A stretch of DNA of 34,150 bases from an uncultured Clostridium sp. (lineage in GTDB: Bacteria > Bacillota > Clostridia > TANB77 > CAG-508), in the NCBI GenBank assembly GCA_946497775.1, contig CAMMLS010000003.1, positions 65,072 to 99,221 on the forward strand, read 5' to 3'. How positions within the stretch are numbered: position 1 is the stretch's first letter; each line of letters starts with the position of its first letter. The position numbers and the translations under genes are program-made. The notes under the pieces were generated by a model. The model saw only the letters and a list, made by a program, of their open reading frames with translations, searched no databases and was not told the origin of the DNA. Below are positions 18,543 through 26,311 of this stretch, one piece after another.

Positions 18543-18591
18543 GAAGCTATATAATTCTATATAGTTTCTATTTTTAAGTAAGGGGGCATTT

Positions 18592-19875
18592 ATGGATTTA
18601 CATGAACTAAATCTTGCAGAACTAAAAAATATGGCAAAAGAAAAAGGAATAAATAATATTTCAAAATTTAGAAAAGAAGAACTAATAGCAGAGTTATCTA
18701 AATTTGAAGCTGACACAAAAGCAGATAATAATGCAAATACATACAAATTGACCAACGAAGGAGATGCAATAATAGAGGGAATTCTTGAAGTAATGCCTGA
18801 TGGATATGGATTTTTGAGAGGACATAATTATTTACCAAGTCCGAAAGATGTTTATGTATCACCTGTTCAAATTAGAAGATTTAAATTGAATACAGGAGAT
18901 AAAATAAAAGGTATTTCTAGGACAACTGATGAAGAGAAATTCCCAGCATTAATTTTTGTTGGAGAAGTAAATGATGAACATCCAGAAAGTGCAATGAATA
19001 GAATATCTTTTGATGATTTAACGCCTATTTATCCAAATGAAAGATTAAAATTAGAAACAACACCAAATGAATATACAATGAGATTAGTCGACCTATTATC
19101 ACCAATTGGAAAAGGCCAAAGAGGAATGATAGTAGCTCCTCCAAAGGCTGGAAAAACAACAATTTTGAAGAAGATTGCAGACAGTATTACTACAAATAAT
19201 CCAGAAGTAGAATTAATAGTTTTATTAATTGATGAAAGACCAGAAGAAGTTACAGATATGCGAAGATCGATAAAAGGTGAAGTAATATATTCAACATTTG
19301 ACGAATTACCAGAGCACCATGTGAAAGTAGCCGAAATGGTATTGGAAAGAGCCAAAAGATTAGTAGAACAAAATAAAGATGTTGTTGTAATATTAGATAG
19401 TATAACAAGATTAGCAAGAGCTTATAATTTAGTTATACCTTCATCTGGAAGAACATTATCCGGAGGATTAGACCCAAACGCATTACATAAACCAAAAAGA
19501 TTTTTCGGAGCTGCAAGAAATACAGAAGACGCAGGAAGTCTTACAATACTTGCAAGTGCCCTTATAGAAACTGGAAGTAAAATGGATGATGTTATTTTTG
19601 AAGAGTTTAAAGGAACAGGTAATATGGAAGTTCATCTAGATAGAAAATTATCAGAAAAACGTATATTCCCAGCAATAGACATTAATAAATCTGGAACTAG
19701 AAGAGAAGAATTACTTCTTTCTCAAAAGGAACTAGAAACAGTATATGCACTAAGAAAGGCCATGAATAATATGCCGGTTGCAGACATGACAGAAAAATTA
19801 ATCACTCAAATTTTATCAACTAAAACAAATGATGAGTTTTTAGATAAAATAAAAGATATGCTTTTAGATAAATAA
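18592..19875 (+). CDS. rho: Transcription termination factor Rho
   Basis: 427 aa, full length. An N-terminal Rho-N helical domain ([35 protein letters not shown]) is followed by an RNA-binding cold-shock-like domain ([28 protein letters not shown]). The ATPase domain has Walker [45 protein letters not shown] and the Q-loop/R-loop region [22 protein letters not shown] hexameric helicase that terminates transcripts. AAGGGGGC precedes the ATG. No good intrinsic terminator was seen between it and the CRISPR locus. Confidence 0.97.
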   Translation: MDLHELNLAELKNMAKEKGINNISKFRKEELIAELSKFEADTKADNNANTYKLTNEGDAIIEGILEVMPDGYGFLRGHNYLPSPKDVYVSPVQIRRFKLNTGDKIKGISRTTDEEKFPALIFVGEVNDEHPESAMNRISFDDLTPIYPNERLKLETTPNEYTMRLVDLLSPIGKGQRGMIVAPPKAGKTTILKKIADSITTNNPEVELIVLLIDERPEEVTDMRRSIKGEVIYSTFDELPEHHVKVAEMVLERAKRLVEQNKDVVVILDSITRLARAYNLVIPSSGRTLSGGLDPNALHKPKRFFGAARNTEDAGSLTILASALIETGSKMDDVIFEEFKGTGNMEVHLDRKLSEKRIFPAIDINKSGTRREELLLSQKELETVYALRKAMNNMPVADMTEKLITQILSTKTNDEFLDKIKDMLLDK

Positions 19876-19887
19876 AATCTTTTAATA

Positions 19888-19916
19888 TTGACAAATTAAA
19901 TATTATATTATAATAT
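19888..19916 (+). promoter_or_regulatory. Promoter of the tracrRNA-like gene
   Basis: TTGACA (19888-19893), then TAATAT at 17 bases (19911-19916); an overlapping TATAAT at 19909-19914 gives 15 bases. Predicted start near 19921. Confidence 0.72.
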
Positions 19917-19920
19917 TATT

Positions 19921-20047
19921 CTGTGCTTAAAATAAGTACAAACCATCATATCAAATAAAATTAGGTTGTTATAATAAGACCTAAAAGTGTTGTAGAGCAC
20001 TAGCTGTCCATATAAAGGGCAGCTATCTCTTTTTATATGGACTTTTT
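19921..20047 (+). ncRNA. Putative tracrRNA for the adjacent Cas9
   Basis: No ORF. The anti-repeat (19945-19975) begins ATCATATCAAATAAAATTAG and ends GTTGTTATAAT. Its reverse complement matches the repeat-like sequence found downstream of cas9 at both ends (TTATAACA and TTGATATGAT), with a mismatched middle like the bulge of a crRNA:tracrRNA duplex. Downstream are a small stem (AGTG...CACT, 19986-20001), a second stem AGCTGTCC/GGGCAGCT (20002-20009 with 20017-20024), and an overlapping 11-bp inverted repeat GTCCATATAAA/TTTATATGGAC (20006-20016 with 20032-20042) followed by TTTTT. The last two stems share bases, so they cannot form together. Position immediately upstream of cas9 on the same strand is common in type II loci. 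Confidence 0.75.
20006..20047 (+). terminator. Terminator hairpin of the tracrRNA-like gene
   Basis: Perfect 11-bp inverted repeat followed by five T. It competes with the 8-bp AGCTGTCC/GGGCAGCT stem, which itself is followed by ATCTCTTTTT, so two alternative 3' ends are possible. Confidence 0.7.
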
Positions 20048-20055
20048 ACTTCAAA

Positions 20056-20085
20056 TTGACAAAATATTTCATAAAATGATATAAT
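20056..20085 (+). promoter_or_regulatory. Promoter of cas9
   Basis: TTGACA (20056-20061), 18-base spacer, extended -10 TGATATAAT (TATAAT at 20080-20085). Predicted start near 20092, giving a leader of about 20 bases with AGGTGAT as ribosome binding site. Confidence 0.82.
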
Positions 20086-20110
20086 CAACCATATAAAGTT
20101 AGGTGATTTT

Positions 20111-23100
20111 ATGAGATATAGAATAGGATTGGATATAGGAAGTTCTAGCTGTGGATGGACAGTTATAGAGCATAATGAAAATGGAGAACCAACTAGGATT
20201 AAAGATTTAGGTGTTAGAACATTTGATATTGCAGAAACACCAAAAGATGGTTCATCTTTGGCAAAATCCAGAAGAGAAGCACGAAGTATAAGAAGAAGAG
20301 TAAGAAGAAGGAAACATAGAATTATTAGAGTAAAAAGACTTTTGATTAGATACAATATATTAACATTAGATGAATTAGATAAATTATACGATGAAGCAAA
20401 TGTTAATAATAACATATATGAGTTAAGAGTAAATGCATTAGATAATAAGCTAAATAATAAGGATTTAGCGAAAGTATTAATAAACATGGTAAAAAAAAGA
20501 GGTTATAAATCTAACGTACAACTAGAATCAGATGTTAAAGATGAAGATGGAAAAGTTTTAACTGCAACAAAAGAAAATAAGCAAATAATGGATGAAAATG
20601 GATATAGAACAATAGCAGAAATGTATTTAAAAGATGAAAAATTTAAAATACATCTTCCAGATGGTACGGTTATTAATAAAATTAGAAATACAACTGGTAA
20701 ATATGGTTCAACAGTTTTAAGACATCAATTACGAGAAGAAATATGTTTAATACTATACAAACAAAAAAAATTAAATCCACTTATAACAGAGGAATTTATT
20801 AATGAATACTTAAATATATTTGATTCGCAAAGAGATTATGATGAAGGCACAGGAAATAAAAAAAATTCTAAGCCACAAATTGATAAAATGCTTGGAAAAT
20901 GTATATTTGAAAAAAATGAAAATAGAGCTGTAAAGGCAAGCTATACTTTCGAATATTTTAATATATTAAAACAATTAAATAATATTATAATTGAAAAAAC
21001 AATATTAAAACCAAACTCAAGAGAAATTCAAAAGAGAAAACTAACATCAGCAGAAACTAAAAAAATTGTAGAATTAGTTAAATATCAAACTTCTGTAAGA
21101 TATATGGACATAAGAAGAGAATTAAATTTAACAAAATTTGAAAGATTTAGTGGAATAGAATATAAATCAATAACAGAGTTTTCGGATGTAGTAAATAAAA
21201 ATGCTGAAAGAAAACCAAAAATAGAAGGATTTGAAGCTTATTCTAGACTAAAAAATGCCTTATATTTTGTAGATAGCAAATTAATTGATAAGCTTTCGAC
21301 CGACGAATTAGATACGATTGCATATATATTAACTGTATATAAAAGCAATGAAAAAAGAATAGAGCAATTTTCTAAGTATAAAATTAATATTCCCGGTTAT
21401 GCAATACAAGAATTATTAAAAATATCTTTTATAGAAATTTCATATCTTTCATTAAAAGCAATTAAAAAAATACTTCCTTATTTAGAACAAGGAATGACAT
21501 ATAATACAGCTGTAAATAGGGCATATCCAAAGCTATCAACAAATATATGTAATATTAATAGTGAAATACTAAATCCAGTATCTAGAAGGGCTGTCTCTCA
21601 GTCCTTAAAAGTAATAAACTCTATTAAGAACATGTATGGAAAACCTGATGCAATAATTCTAAAATTTTCAAATGATCTAGGCAAAAATAGAAGCGATAGG
21701 GAAAAAGTAAAAAAACAAATAGAAGAAAATAAATCTAAAACTCAAAAAATTAAACAAGAATTAATGGCATTAGATGTAGAACAAACAGGAACAAATATTA
21801 TTAAATATAAATTATGGAAAGAACAAAGTGGATATTGCATATATTCTGGCATAAAAATTGATCTTGAATATTTATTTACTGAAAAAACAACTATTAATTA
21901 TATAATACCTTTTTTTATGTGTTTTGATGATACATATAAAAATAAAGTATTAGTACTTTCATCTGAAGCAGAACAAAAAGGTAATTTACTTCCATATAAA
22001 TATATTAAACTAATGAATAGGGACTTAGAAGAATACGAAACACGTGTAAGCATGTTAGTCCATGGTTATGGCAAGAAAAACAGGCTCATGAGAGAGTATA
22101 TTGGAAAAGAAGAACTAGTTGCTTGGAGAAATAGAAATATGCAAGATACACAATATATTTCAAGATGGATAAAAAATTATATTGAAGAAAATATTGAATT
22201 TGCAGAATGTGAAAAATATCCAAAAAAAGTAATAGTAACTTGTGAAAATTTAGTATCATTTATTGGTAGAAAATTAGGAATATCAAGTAATCAGGTATAT
22301 GGAGACAGCAAATATTCTATAAATGCAATACTAACAGCTAGTGTATCTCGTGATATGTTAAATAAAATAATAGCATATAGCCAAAATAATACACCATTTC
22401 CTTATCCTTGGGAAAACTTCAAAAATGATATTGATAATCTTCCACCGTTTTTTGTATCACGTGCAACTAAGCATAAAATAACAGGTGCAGCACATGATGA
22501 AACTGTAAGAAGATGCCAATACACAGAAAATGGAATAAAATGTATTAGTAGAACAGATATAAAAAAATTAAAACTAAATTCAAATGGGGAAATTGATGGG
22601 TATTACGAGAAGGCAAAAAAAGATGATAAGATTTTATATAATGCATTAAAAGAAAAACTAGTAGAGAATGGGGGAGATGCAAGGAGAGCATTTATTACAA
22701 CATTTTATAAACCTAAAAAAGATGATTCACCTGGAATTATAGTAAAAAAAGTAAAAACAGAAACAAATTCAAGATTACCAATAAAACTAAAAAATAAAGC
22801 AATAGCTACAAATGGTACAATTATTAGATTAGACGTATTTAAAGTTGAAGGAGAAGGCTACTATTTTGTACCAATATATGTTAATCATACAGTTCTGAAT
22901 AAATTACTAAATAAAGCATGCATCTCAAAAAAGTCATACAATGAATGGATAGAAATGGACGATAAAAACTTTATATTTTCAATATATCCAAGAGATTTAA
23001 TATATCTTAAACTAAAATCACCTATCAATTTTCATTCAACAAATGGCTCAAATGAGATAATGGTGGTAAATGAAATCTTAGCATACTATATAAGAGCTGA

Positions 23101-23269
23101 CATATCTTCTGCCAGTTTAACATTAATAAATCACGACAATACATATTCTGCAAAGGGAATCGGAATAAAAACTTTGCTAGAATTAAAAAAATATGAAGTG
23201 GATATATTAGGTAATATACATGAAGTAAAAATACCTGAAAAAAGATTAGGATTTCATAGAAAAGCATAA
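20111..23269 (+). CDS. cas9: Catalytically inactive Cas9, type II-C-like
   Basis: 1052 aa, uninterrupted. RuvC-I: RIGLDIGSSSCGWTVIE with D8 intact. Arginine-rich bridge helix about residues 51-85 (SRREARSIRRRVRRRKHR). Recognition lobe to about 500. RuvC-II about 510-560: AIILKFSNDLGKN, where the family has IxIELAREL; the catalytic Glu is K518. HNH about 560-690: TINYIIPFF...FDDTYKNKVLVLSSEAEQKGN, where the family has DxDHIIPYS...ENxEKGN. Asp is N596, His is Y597, Asn is A620. RuvC-III: GDSKYSINAILTA, where the family has xxHHALDAAVxA; the pair of His is K734-Y735 and the Asp is N738. The C-terminal part is well conserved (FVSRATKHKITGAAHDETVRR, DGYYEKAKKDDKILYNALKEKL). Target binding should be kept and cutting lost. 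No cas1, cas2 or csn2 is nearby. Confidence 0.93.
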   Translation: MRYRIGLDIGSSSCGWTVIEHNENGEPTRIKDLGVRTFDIAETPKDGSSLAKSRREARSIRRRVRRRKHRIIRVKRLLIRYNILTLDELDKLYDEANVNNNIYELRVNALDNKLNNKDLAKVLINMVKKRGYKSNVQLESDVKDEDGKVLTATKENKQIMDENGYRTIAEMYLKDEKFKIHLPDGTVINKIRNTTGKYGSTVLRHQLREEICLILYKQKKLNPLITEEFINEYLNIFDSQRDYDEGTGNKKNSKPQIDKMLGKCIFEKNENRAVKASYTFEYFNILKQLNNIIIEKTILKPNSREIQKRKLTSAETKKIVELVKYQTSVRYMDIRRELNLTKFERFSGIEYKSITEFSDVVNKNAERKPKIEGFEAYSRLKNALYFVDSKLIDKLSTDELDTIAYILTVYKSNEKRIEQFSKYKINIPGYAIQELLKISFIEISYLSLKAIKKILPYLEQGMTYNTAVNRAYPKLSTNICNINSEILNPVSRRAVSQSLKVINSIKNMYGKPDAIILKFSNDLGKNRSDREKVKKQIEENKSKTQKIKQELMALDVEQTGTNIIKYKLWKEQSGYCIYSGIKIDLEYLFTEKTTINYIIPFFMCFDDTYKNKVLVLSSEAEQKGNLLPYKYIKLMNRDLEEYETRVSMLVHGYGKKNRLMREYIGKEELVAWRNRNMQDTQYISRWIKNYIEENIEFAECEKYPKKVIVTCENLVSFIGRKLGISSNQVYGDSKYSINAILTASVSRDMLNKIIAYSQNNTPFPYPWENFKNDIDNLPPFFVSRATKHKITGAAHDETVRRCQYTENGIKCISRTDIKKLKLNSNGEIDGYYEKAKKDDKILYNALKEKLVENGGDARRAFITTFYKPKKDDSPGIIVKKVKTETNSRLPIKLKNKAIATNGTIIRLDVFKVEGEGYYFVPIYVNHTVLNKLLNKACISKKSYNEWIEMDDKNFIFSIYPRDLIYLKLKSPINFHSTNGSNEIMVVNEILAYYIRADISSASLTLINHDNTYSAKGIGIKTLLELKKYEVDILGNIHEVKIPEKRLGFHRKA

Positions 23270-23273
23270 ATAT

Positions 23274-23302
23274 AAAAGCTAGTATTTATTTTACTAGCTT
23301 TT
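23274..23302. terminator. Bidirectional terminator between cas9 and the crRNA-like gene
   Basis: AAAAGCTAGTA, 7-base loop, TACTAGCTTTT: perfect 11-bp stem with A/T flanks. It can end cas9 (plus) and the opposing guide-like transcript (minus). Confidence 0.8.
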
Positions 23303-23335
23303 AATCATATCAAAAAATTAATTGGATGTTATAAC
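23303..23335 (-). repeat. Single CRISPR-repeat-like sequence
   Basis: On the minus strand it begins GTTATAACATCCAATTAATT and ends TTTTGATATGATT. Compared with the reverse complement of the tracrRNA anti-repeat, the first 8 bases after the initial G and the last 10 are identical and the middle differs. Only one full copy is present, so no array. Its orientation puts any spacer at higher coordinates (5' on the minus strand). Confidence 0.7.
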
Positions 23336-23357
23336 ACACAATTAAAAATAGTTAGTA
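23303..23357 (-). ncRNA. Putative one-guide crRNA gene (spacer plus repeat)
   Basis: On the minus strand, an extended -10 TGTTATAAT (23371-23363) predicts a start near 23356. The RNA would carry about 20 bases (23356-23336) and then the repeat, ending at the shared terminator. The 3'-most guide bases are CTATTTTTAATTGTGT. In type II-C systems each repeat can carry a promoter and transcripts start inside the spacer, giving guides of this size. The 19-bp inverted repeat AATAGTTA-GTA-TAACTATT (23347-23365) overlaps the -10 and the 5' part. No clear -35 was found (GAGACA at 19 bases is weak). Confidence 0.5.
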
Positions 23358-23362
23358 TAACT

Positions 23363-23371
23363 ATTATAACA
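23363..23371 (-). promoter_or_regulatory. Extended -10 promoter of the crRNA-like gene
   Basis: TGTTATAAT on the minus strand matches the TGnTATAAT extended -10 consensus exactly. Confidence 0.55.
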
Positions 23372-23478
23372 CATTTTCTTTAATTTTTGTCTCTAATTCA
23401 TTTAAATTATAAAAATATAGCTTAATATATATGAAACCATTTATAAAGAATAAAAGAGGGAAGAGAAGAGGGGAAATG

Positions 23479-23507
23479 TTGAAAAAAGCTGAAAAATATG
23501 TTATCAT
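23479..23507 (+). promoter_or_regulatory. Probable promoter of the SUMF1-like gene
   Basis: TTGAAA (23479-23484), 17-base spacer, TATCAT (23502-23507). A small perfect hairpin AATAGC-GAGT-GCTATT (23516-23531) follows in the leader. Confidence 0.5.
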
Positions 23508-23576
23508 ATTAACATAATAGCGAGTGCTATTTTGAAAAGCCGATGAAATTTATTTATCAACAAGGGGGAATTCACT

Positions 23577-24650
23577 ATGAAGAATCGGTTTAAAGAATTT
23601 GTGTTTGAGAAAGAGGATGGAGTGCAATTTTTTGCAAGAGCATTAGACAATGAAATTTTTGAGTTATCAGAAGGGGAAGATGGGGAATTAATTATTAAAT
23701 CAATTCCTTCAAATTCAAAAAGAACAAAGCCACCTATGATATCTTCAAAAAAATATGCCGATGTTCTATCTCTATATCAAGATGATGCAGGAAACATTGC
23801 GGTTGTACCGCCTGGCTGGACAGTATCTGGTGTAACAAAAGAAAATACTATTTTTGGTAAAAATGTAAGTCTTGTAATATATCGCATTCCAAAAGAGGAA
23901 GTAAATAACATTAATTGGGATGATGAAAATGAACTTGAAACTTTGAAGAAAAAGTATTCTCAATTTGTGTGGGTTCCAGTTACTTTATTAGATTTTGATG
24001 GTACCCTCGATGGAGAAATTTTTTCCGAAAAATTAGGTCGTAGAAATTATTACAAGGATGATAAGTTTTCGCCAGAAGAATATAATGAACCATTGAAAGG
24101 GATATTACTTGACCAATTAGCAAGTACAGAAAGATACAATGGTTTTTATTTTTCTCGTTATACCATTTCTAAAAGTTCCAATGGTAAACCAATTTCAGTT
24201 AAAGGTCAAAAGCCGTGGATTAGAGTTAGCTTCAACGAAGCAAAAGAACTTGCCGCTATTATGGAAAGAAATGATGAGGTAAAAAGTCATCTTCCTTATG
24301 GGGCAGAATATGATTCTGTTTTAGCATGGTTTCTTAAAACAAATGCCAGAACCTTGGAAGAGCTAAATGTTGATTCTACAAATTGGGGTAACTACTGGAA
24401 TTCCAAAGATTCATTTAAAAATATAGCCCTGACAGGTAGTAATGAGAATTGGTCTACTAATAATATTTACGACTTGGCAGGAAACACTGATGAATGGACA
24501 CAAGAAATGAAATCAAAAATATATAGAGTTTCTCGTGGCGGCTCATACGATTTTGATGGATATTGCCTTCCAGTTGCATATCGTTCAATAAATAAACTTC
24601 ATGGCTCTGATAATGAAACAGGTTTCCGTGCTGTTCTTTATATTAAATAA
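23577..24650 (+). CDS. SUMF1/formylglycine-generating-enzyme-fold protein
   Basis: 357 aa with AAGGGGG upstream of the ATG. The C-terminal half has the SUMF1/C-type-lectin-like pattern: QFVWVPVTLLDFDG, GFYFSRYTIS, PWIRVSFNEAKELAA, LPYGAEYDSVLAWF, NIYDLAGNTDEWTQEM, YRVSRGGSYDFDGYC and a GFRAVLYIK ending. True formylglycine-generating enzymes have a cysteine pair near the C-terminus; only one Cys (GYC) is seen, so that activity is doubtful. This fold is also used for ligand binding and for hypervariable surface proteins, but no reverse transcriptase or variable repeat is present. Composition is less AT-rich than neighbours, and codon 4 is CGG (followed by T, not shifted), suggesting lateral origin. 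No signal peptide is evident. Confidence 0.82.
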   Translation: MKNRFKEFVFEKEDGVQFFARALDNEIFELSEGEDGELIIKSIPSNSKRTKPPMISSKKYADVLSLYQDDAGNIAVVPPGWTVSGVTKENTIFGKNVSLVIYRIPKEEVNNINWDDENELETLKKKYSQFVWVPVTLLDFDGTLDGEIFSEKLGRRNYYKDDKFSPEEYNEPLKGILLDQLASTERYNGFYFSRYTISKSSNGKPISVKGQKPWIRVSFNEAKELAAIMERNDEVKSHLPYGAEYDSVLAWFLKTNARTLEELNVDSTNWGNYWNSKDSFKNIALTGSNENWSTNNIYDLAGNTDEWTQEMKSKIYRVSRGGSYDFDGYCLPVAYRSINKLHGSDNETGFRAVLYIK

Positions 24651-24674
24651 TTACAACTAATTTAAAACACAAAT

Positions 24675-24710
24675 AAAAAGAGATTATGAAAATTCATAAT
24701 CTCTTTTTTA
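24675..24710 (+). terminator. Terminator after the SUMF1-like gene
   Basis: AAAAAGAGATTATGAA and TTCATAATCTCTTTTT form a perfect 16-bp stem with a two-base loop, closing on a T-run. Confidence 0.88.
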
Positions 24711-24722
24711 ATAAAATTAATA

Positions 24723-24751
24723 TTGCAAACAAAGAGGGGATATGATATAAT
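24723..24751 (+). promoter_or_regulatory. Promoter in the long intergenic region
   Basis: TTGCAA (24723-24728), 17-base spacer, TATAAT (24746-24751). No protein gene follows for 500 bases. Confidence 0.65.
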
Positions 24752-24756
24752 AAAAG

Positions 24757-24882
24757 CAATGAAGAAACATTGCGCAAAATAAAGATTTTGCGCAGAACGA
24801 GATAGTAGATTATATGGTATAGCTTGTTTATATCACATTTGCTTATATTATATACAATTGCTATTATTTTAGCAATAGCAAA
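24757..24882 (+). ncRNA. Candidate structured small RNA
   Basis: Begins right after the promoter at 24723-24751. Contains the perfect 10-bp hairpin TGCGCAAAAT-AAAG-ATTTTGCGCA (24771-24794). It ends near a second stem, TTGCTATT/AATAGCAA (24858-24865 with 24874-24881). The only ORF in the first part is a 7-codon one (ATG at 24760). I do not recognise an RNA family. The 3' end is uncertain. Confidence 0.4.
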
Positions 24883-25251
24883 ATTATATTACATTATTTT
24901 ATTTTTCATTTCATTTTATTTAATAACTAATACTTTTAAATAAAATAAACTTTATACAATGATTTAATATTTATTTTATAATTATACTTATATTTAACAA
25001 TTTCTTTATACAAAATTTTATAAGCAACATTTGTTCGCTATTCTAATTTGTTTTTTTATTGTTTTAATATTTAATTTTTATTATATTTTTTATAAATTAT
25101 GCTAAAATCTATTTTATGCTACTTTTTTAGACAAGTAACTATATTACTTTTTTATAAAAAGTGCTTAAAATCGATTCTCGTGCGTCGTTTTTTGAAAGTA
25201 TATTGAAATCAATACTTTCAGCACTTATTTTATATTTGGGAGGTATTTTTT
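24883..25251 (+). other. AT-rich intergenic region upstream of the XerC-like gene
   Basis: No ORF. Contains GCAACATTTGTTCGC (25024-25038), which resembles a LexA box (CGAAC-N4-GTTCG) with one weak arm. Nearer the gene, nested inverted repeats AAGTGCT/AGCACTT around GAAAGTAT/ATACTTTC (about 25160-25227) could form a stem-loop in the mRNA leader just before the GGGAGG ribosome binding site. Confidence 0.5.
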
Positions 25252-26232
25252 ATGCTAAATGTTGAGAATAATCCTGATTTTTTAAATTCTTTTATTGATT
25301 ATATAGAAACTATATTAAATAAATCACCTAATACAATAAAAGAATATAATTATGATTTAAATAACTTTTTAAAATTTCTTAAAATTCGTTTTAAGATGAC
25401 AAAAGAAACTGATTTTAAAAATATAGATATACATGATATAACTATTGATGATTTAAAAAAAGTTACTCTTGATGATTTACATGCATATTTAGGTTATCTA
25501 ACTAGAAATAGCAACAGTAAGCCAACTACAAGAGCTCGTAAGGTATCTAGTATTAAAGCACTATTTAATTATCTAACTGCTAAAACAAATATGTTAGAAA
25601 TCAATCCTGCTCAAAATTTAGAATCTCCTAAGCTTGGTAAACGAATTCCTAAGTATTTATCATTAGATGAAAGTAAAAAACTACTTAAAGCTACTGCAAC
25701 TACTACTTCTGAAAAAGAAAGAAATGTAGAGAGAGATTATGCTATAATAACTATATTTTTAAATTGCGGTATTCGTTTATCTGAACTTGTTGGAATTAAT
25801 ATAAAAGATATTTCTTTTGATGAGGATAAACTAAATGTTATAGGTAAAGGTAATAAAGAAAGAACTATATATTTAAATAATGCATGTATAAAGGCAATTA
25901 AAGCATATTTAGATGTTAGACCTAATGATGCACAAACACCTCTTAACGAAAAGCCATTATTTTTAAGTGAACAGAAAAAACGCATTAGTCAAAGAACTGT
26001 TCAAGTTATAGTAAAAAAAGAACTTCAAAAAGCTGGTTTAGATACCAATAAATATTCCGTACATAAATTAAGACATACAGCTGCAACATTAATGTATCAA
26101 AATGGTGTAGATATTCGTGCCCTCCAAGAACTATTAGGGCATGAAAGTATTGCTACTACTGAAATCTACACACATGTTGATAATGAACAAATTCGTGATG
26201 CAGTTGAAAATAATCCTCTCGCGGATTTATAA
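25252..26232 (+). CDS. xerC: Tyrosine recombinase, XerC-like
   Basis: 326 aa; GGGAGGTATTTTTT precedes the ATG. The N-terminal core-binding domain (SPNTIKEYNYDLNNFLKFL) is followed by a catalytic domain with Arg in NCGIRLSELVGIN, Lys in GKGNKERTIYL, HKLRHTAATLMYQNG (HxxR) and LGHESIATTEIYTHV (His, Tyr nucleophile). Probably the XerC partner of the XerD encoded at 11177. It has no adjacent cargo or att-like duplications, so I favour a housekeeping recombinase over a mobile-element integrase. A LexA-like box lies about 220 bases upstream. Confidence 0.88.
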   Translation: MLNVENNPDFLNSFIDYIETILNKSPNTIKEYNYDLNNFLKFLKIRFKMTKETDFKNIDIHDITIDDLKKVTLDDLHAYLGYLTRNSNSKPTTRARKVSSIKALFNYLTAKTNMLEINPAQNLESPKLGKRIPKYLSLDESKKLLKATATTTSEKERNVERDYAIITIFLNCGIRLSELVGINIKDISFDEDKLNVIGKGNKERTIYLNNACIKAIKAYLDVRPNDAQTPLNEKPLFLSEQKKRISQRTVQVIVKKELQKAGLDTNKYSVHKLRHTAATLMYQNGVDIRALQELLGHESIATTEIYTHVDNEQIRDAVENNPLADL

Positions 26233-26311
26233 AAAACATTCTCTACAAGCCCCATTTTATTATTTAAAGGTGGGATATATTCTTATCCCCTCTTTTATTC
26301 CCTACTTTTTT

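Noticed and set aside
23329..23373. TTATAACACA repeated 35 bases apart as a two-unit CRISPR array
   Set aside because: The second copy shares only the first bases of the repeat, and 35 bases is too short for a repeat plus spacer period. I read it as one repeat plus a promoter.
23577..24650. Target protein of a diversity-generating retroelement
   Set aside because: The C-type-lectin-like fold fits, but there is no reverse transcriptase or template repeat in the window.
25252..26232. Integrase of a mobile element carrying the cas9 locus
   Set aside because: No flanking direct repeats, tRNA target or other mobile genes; it looks like the chromosomal XerC partner.
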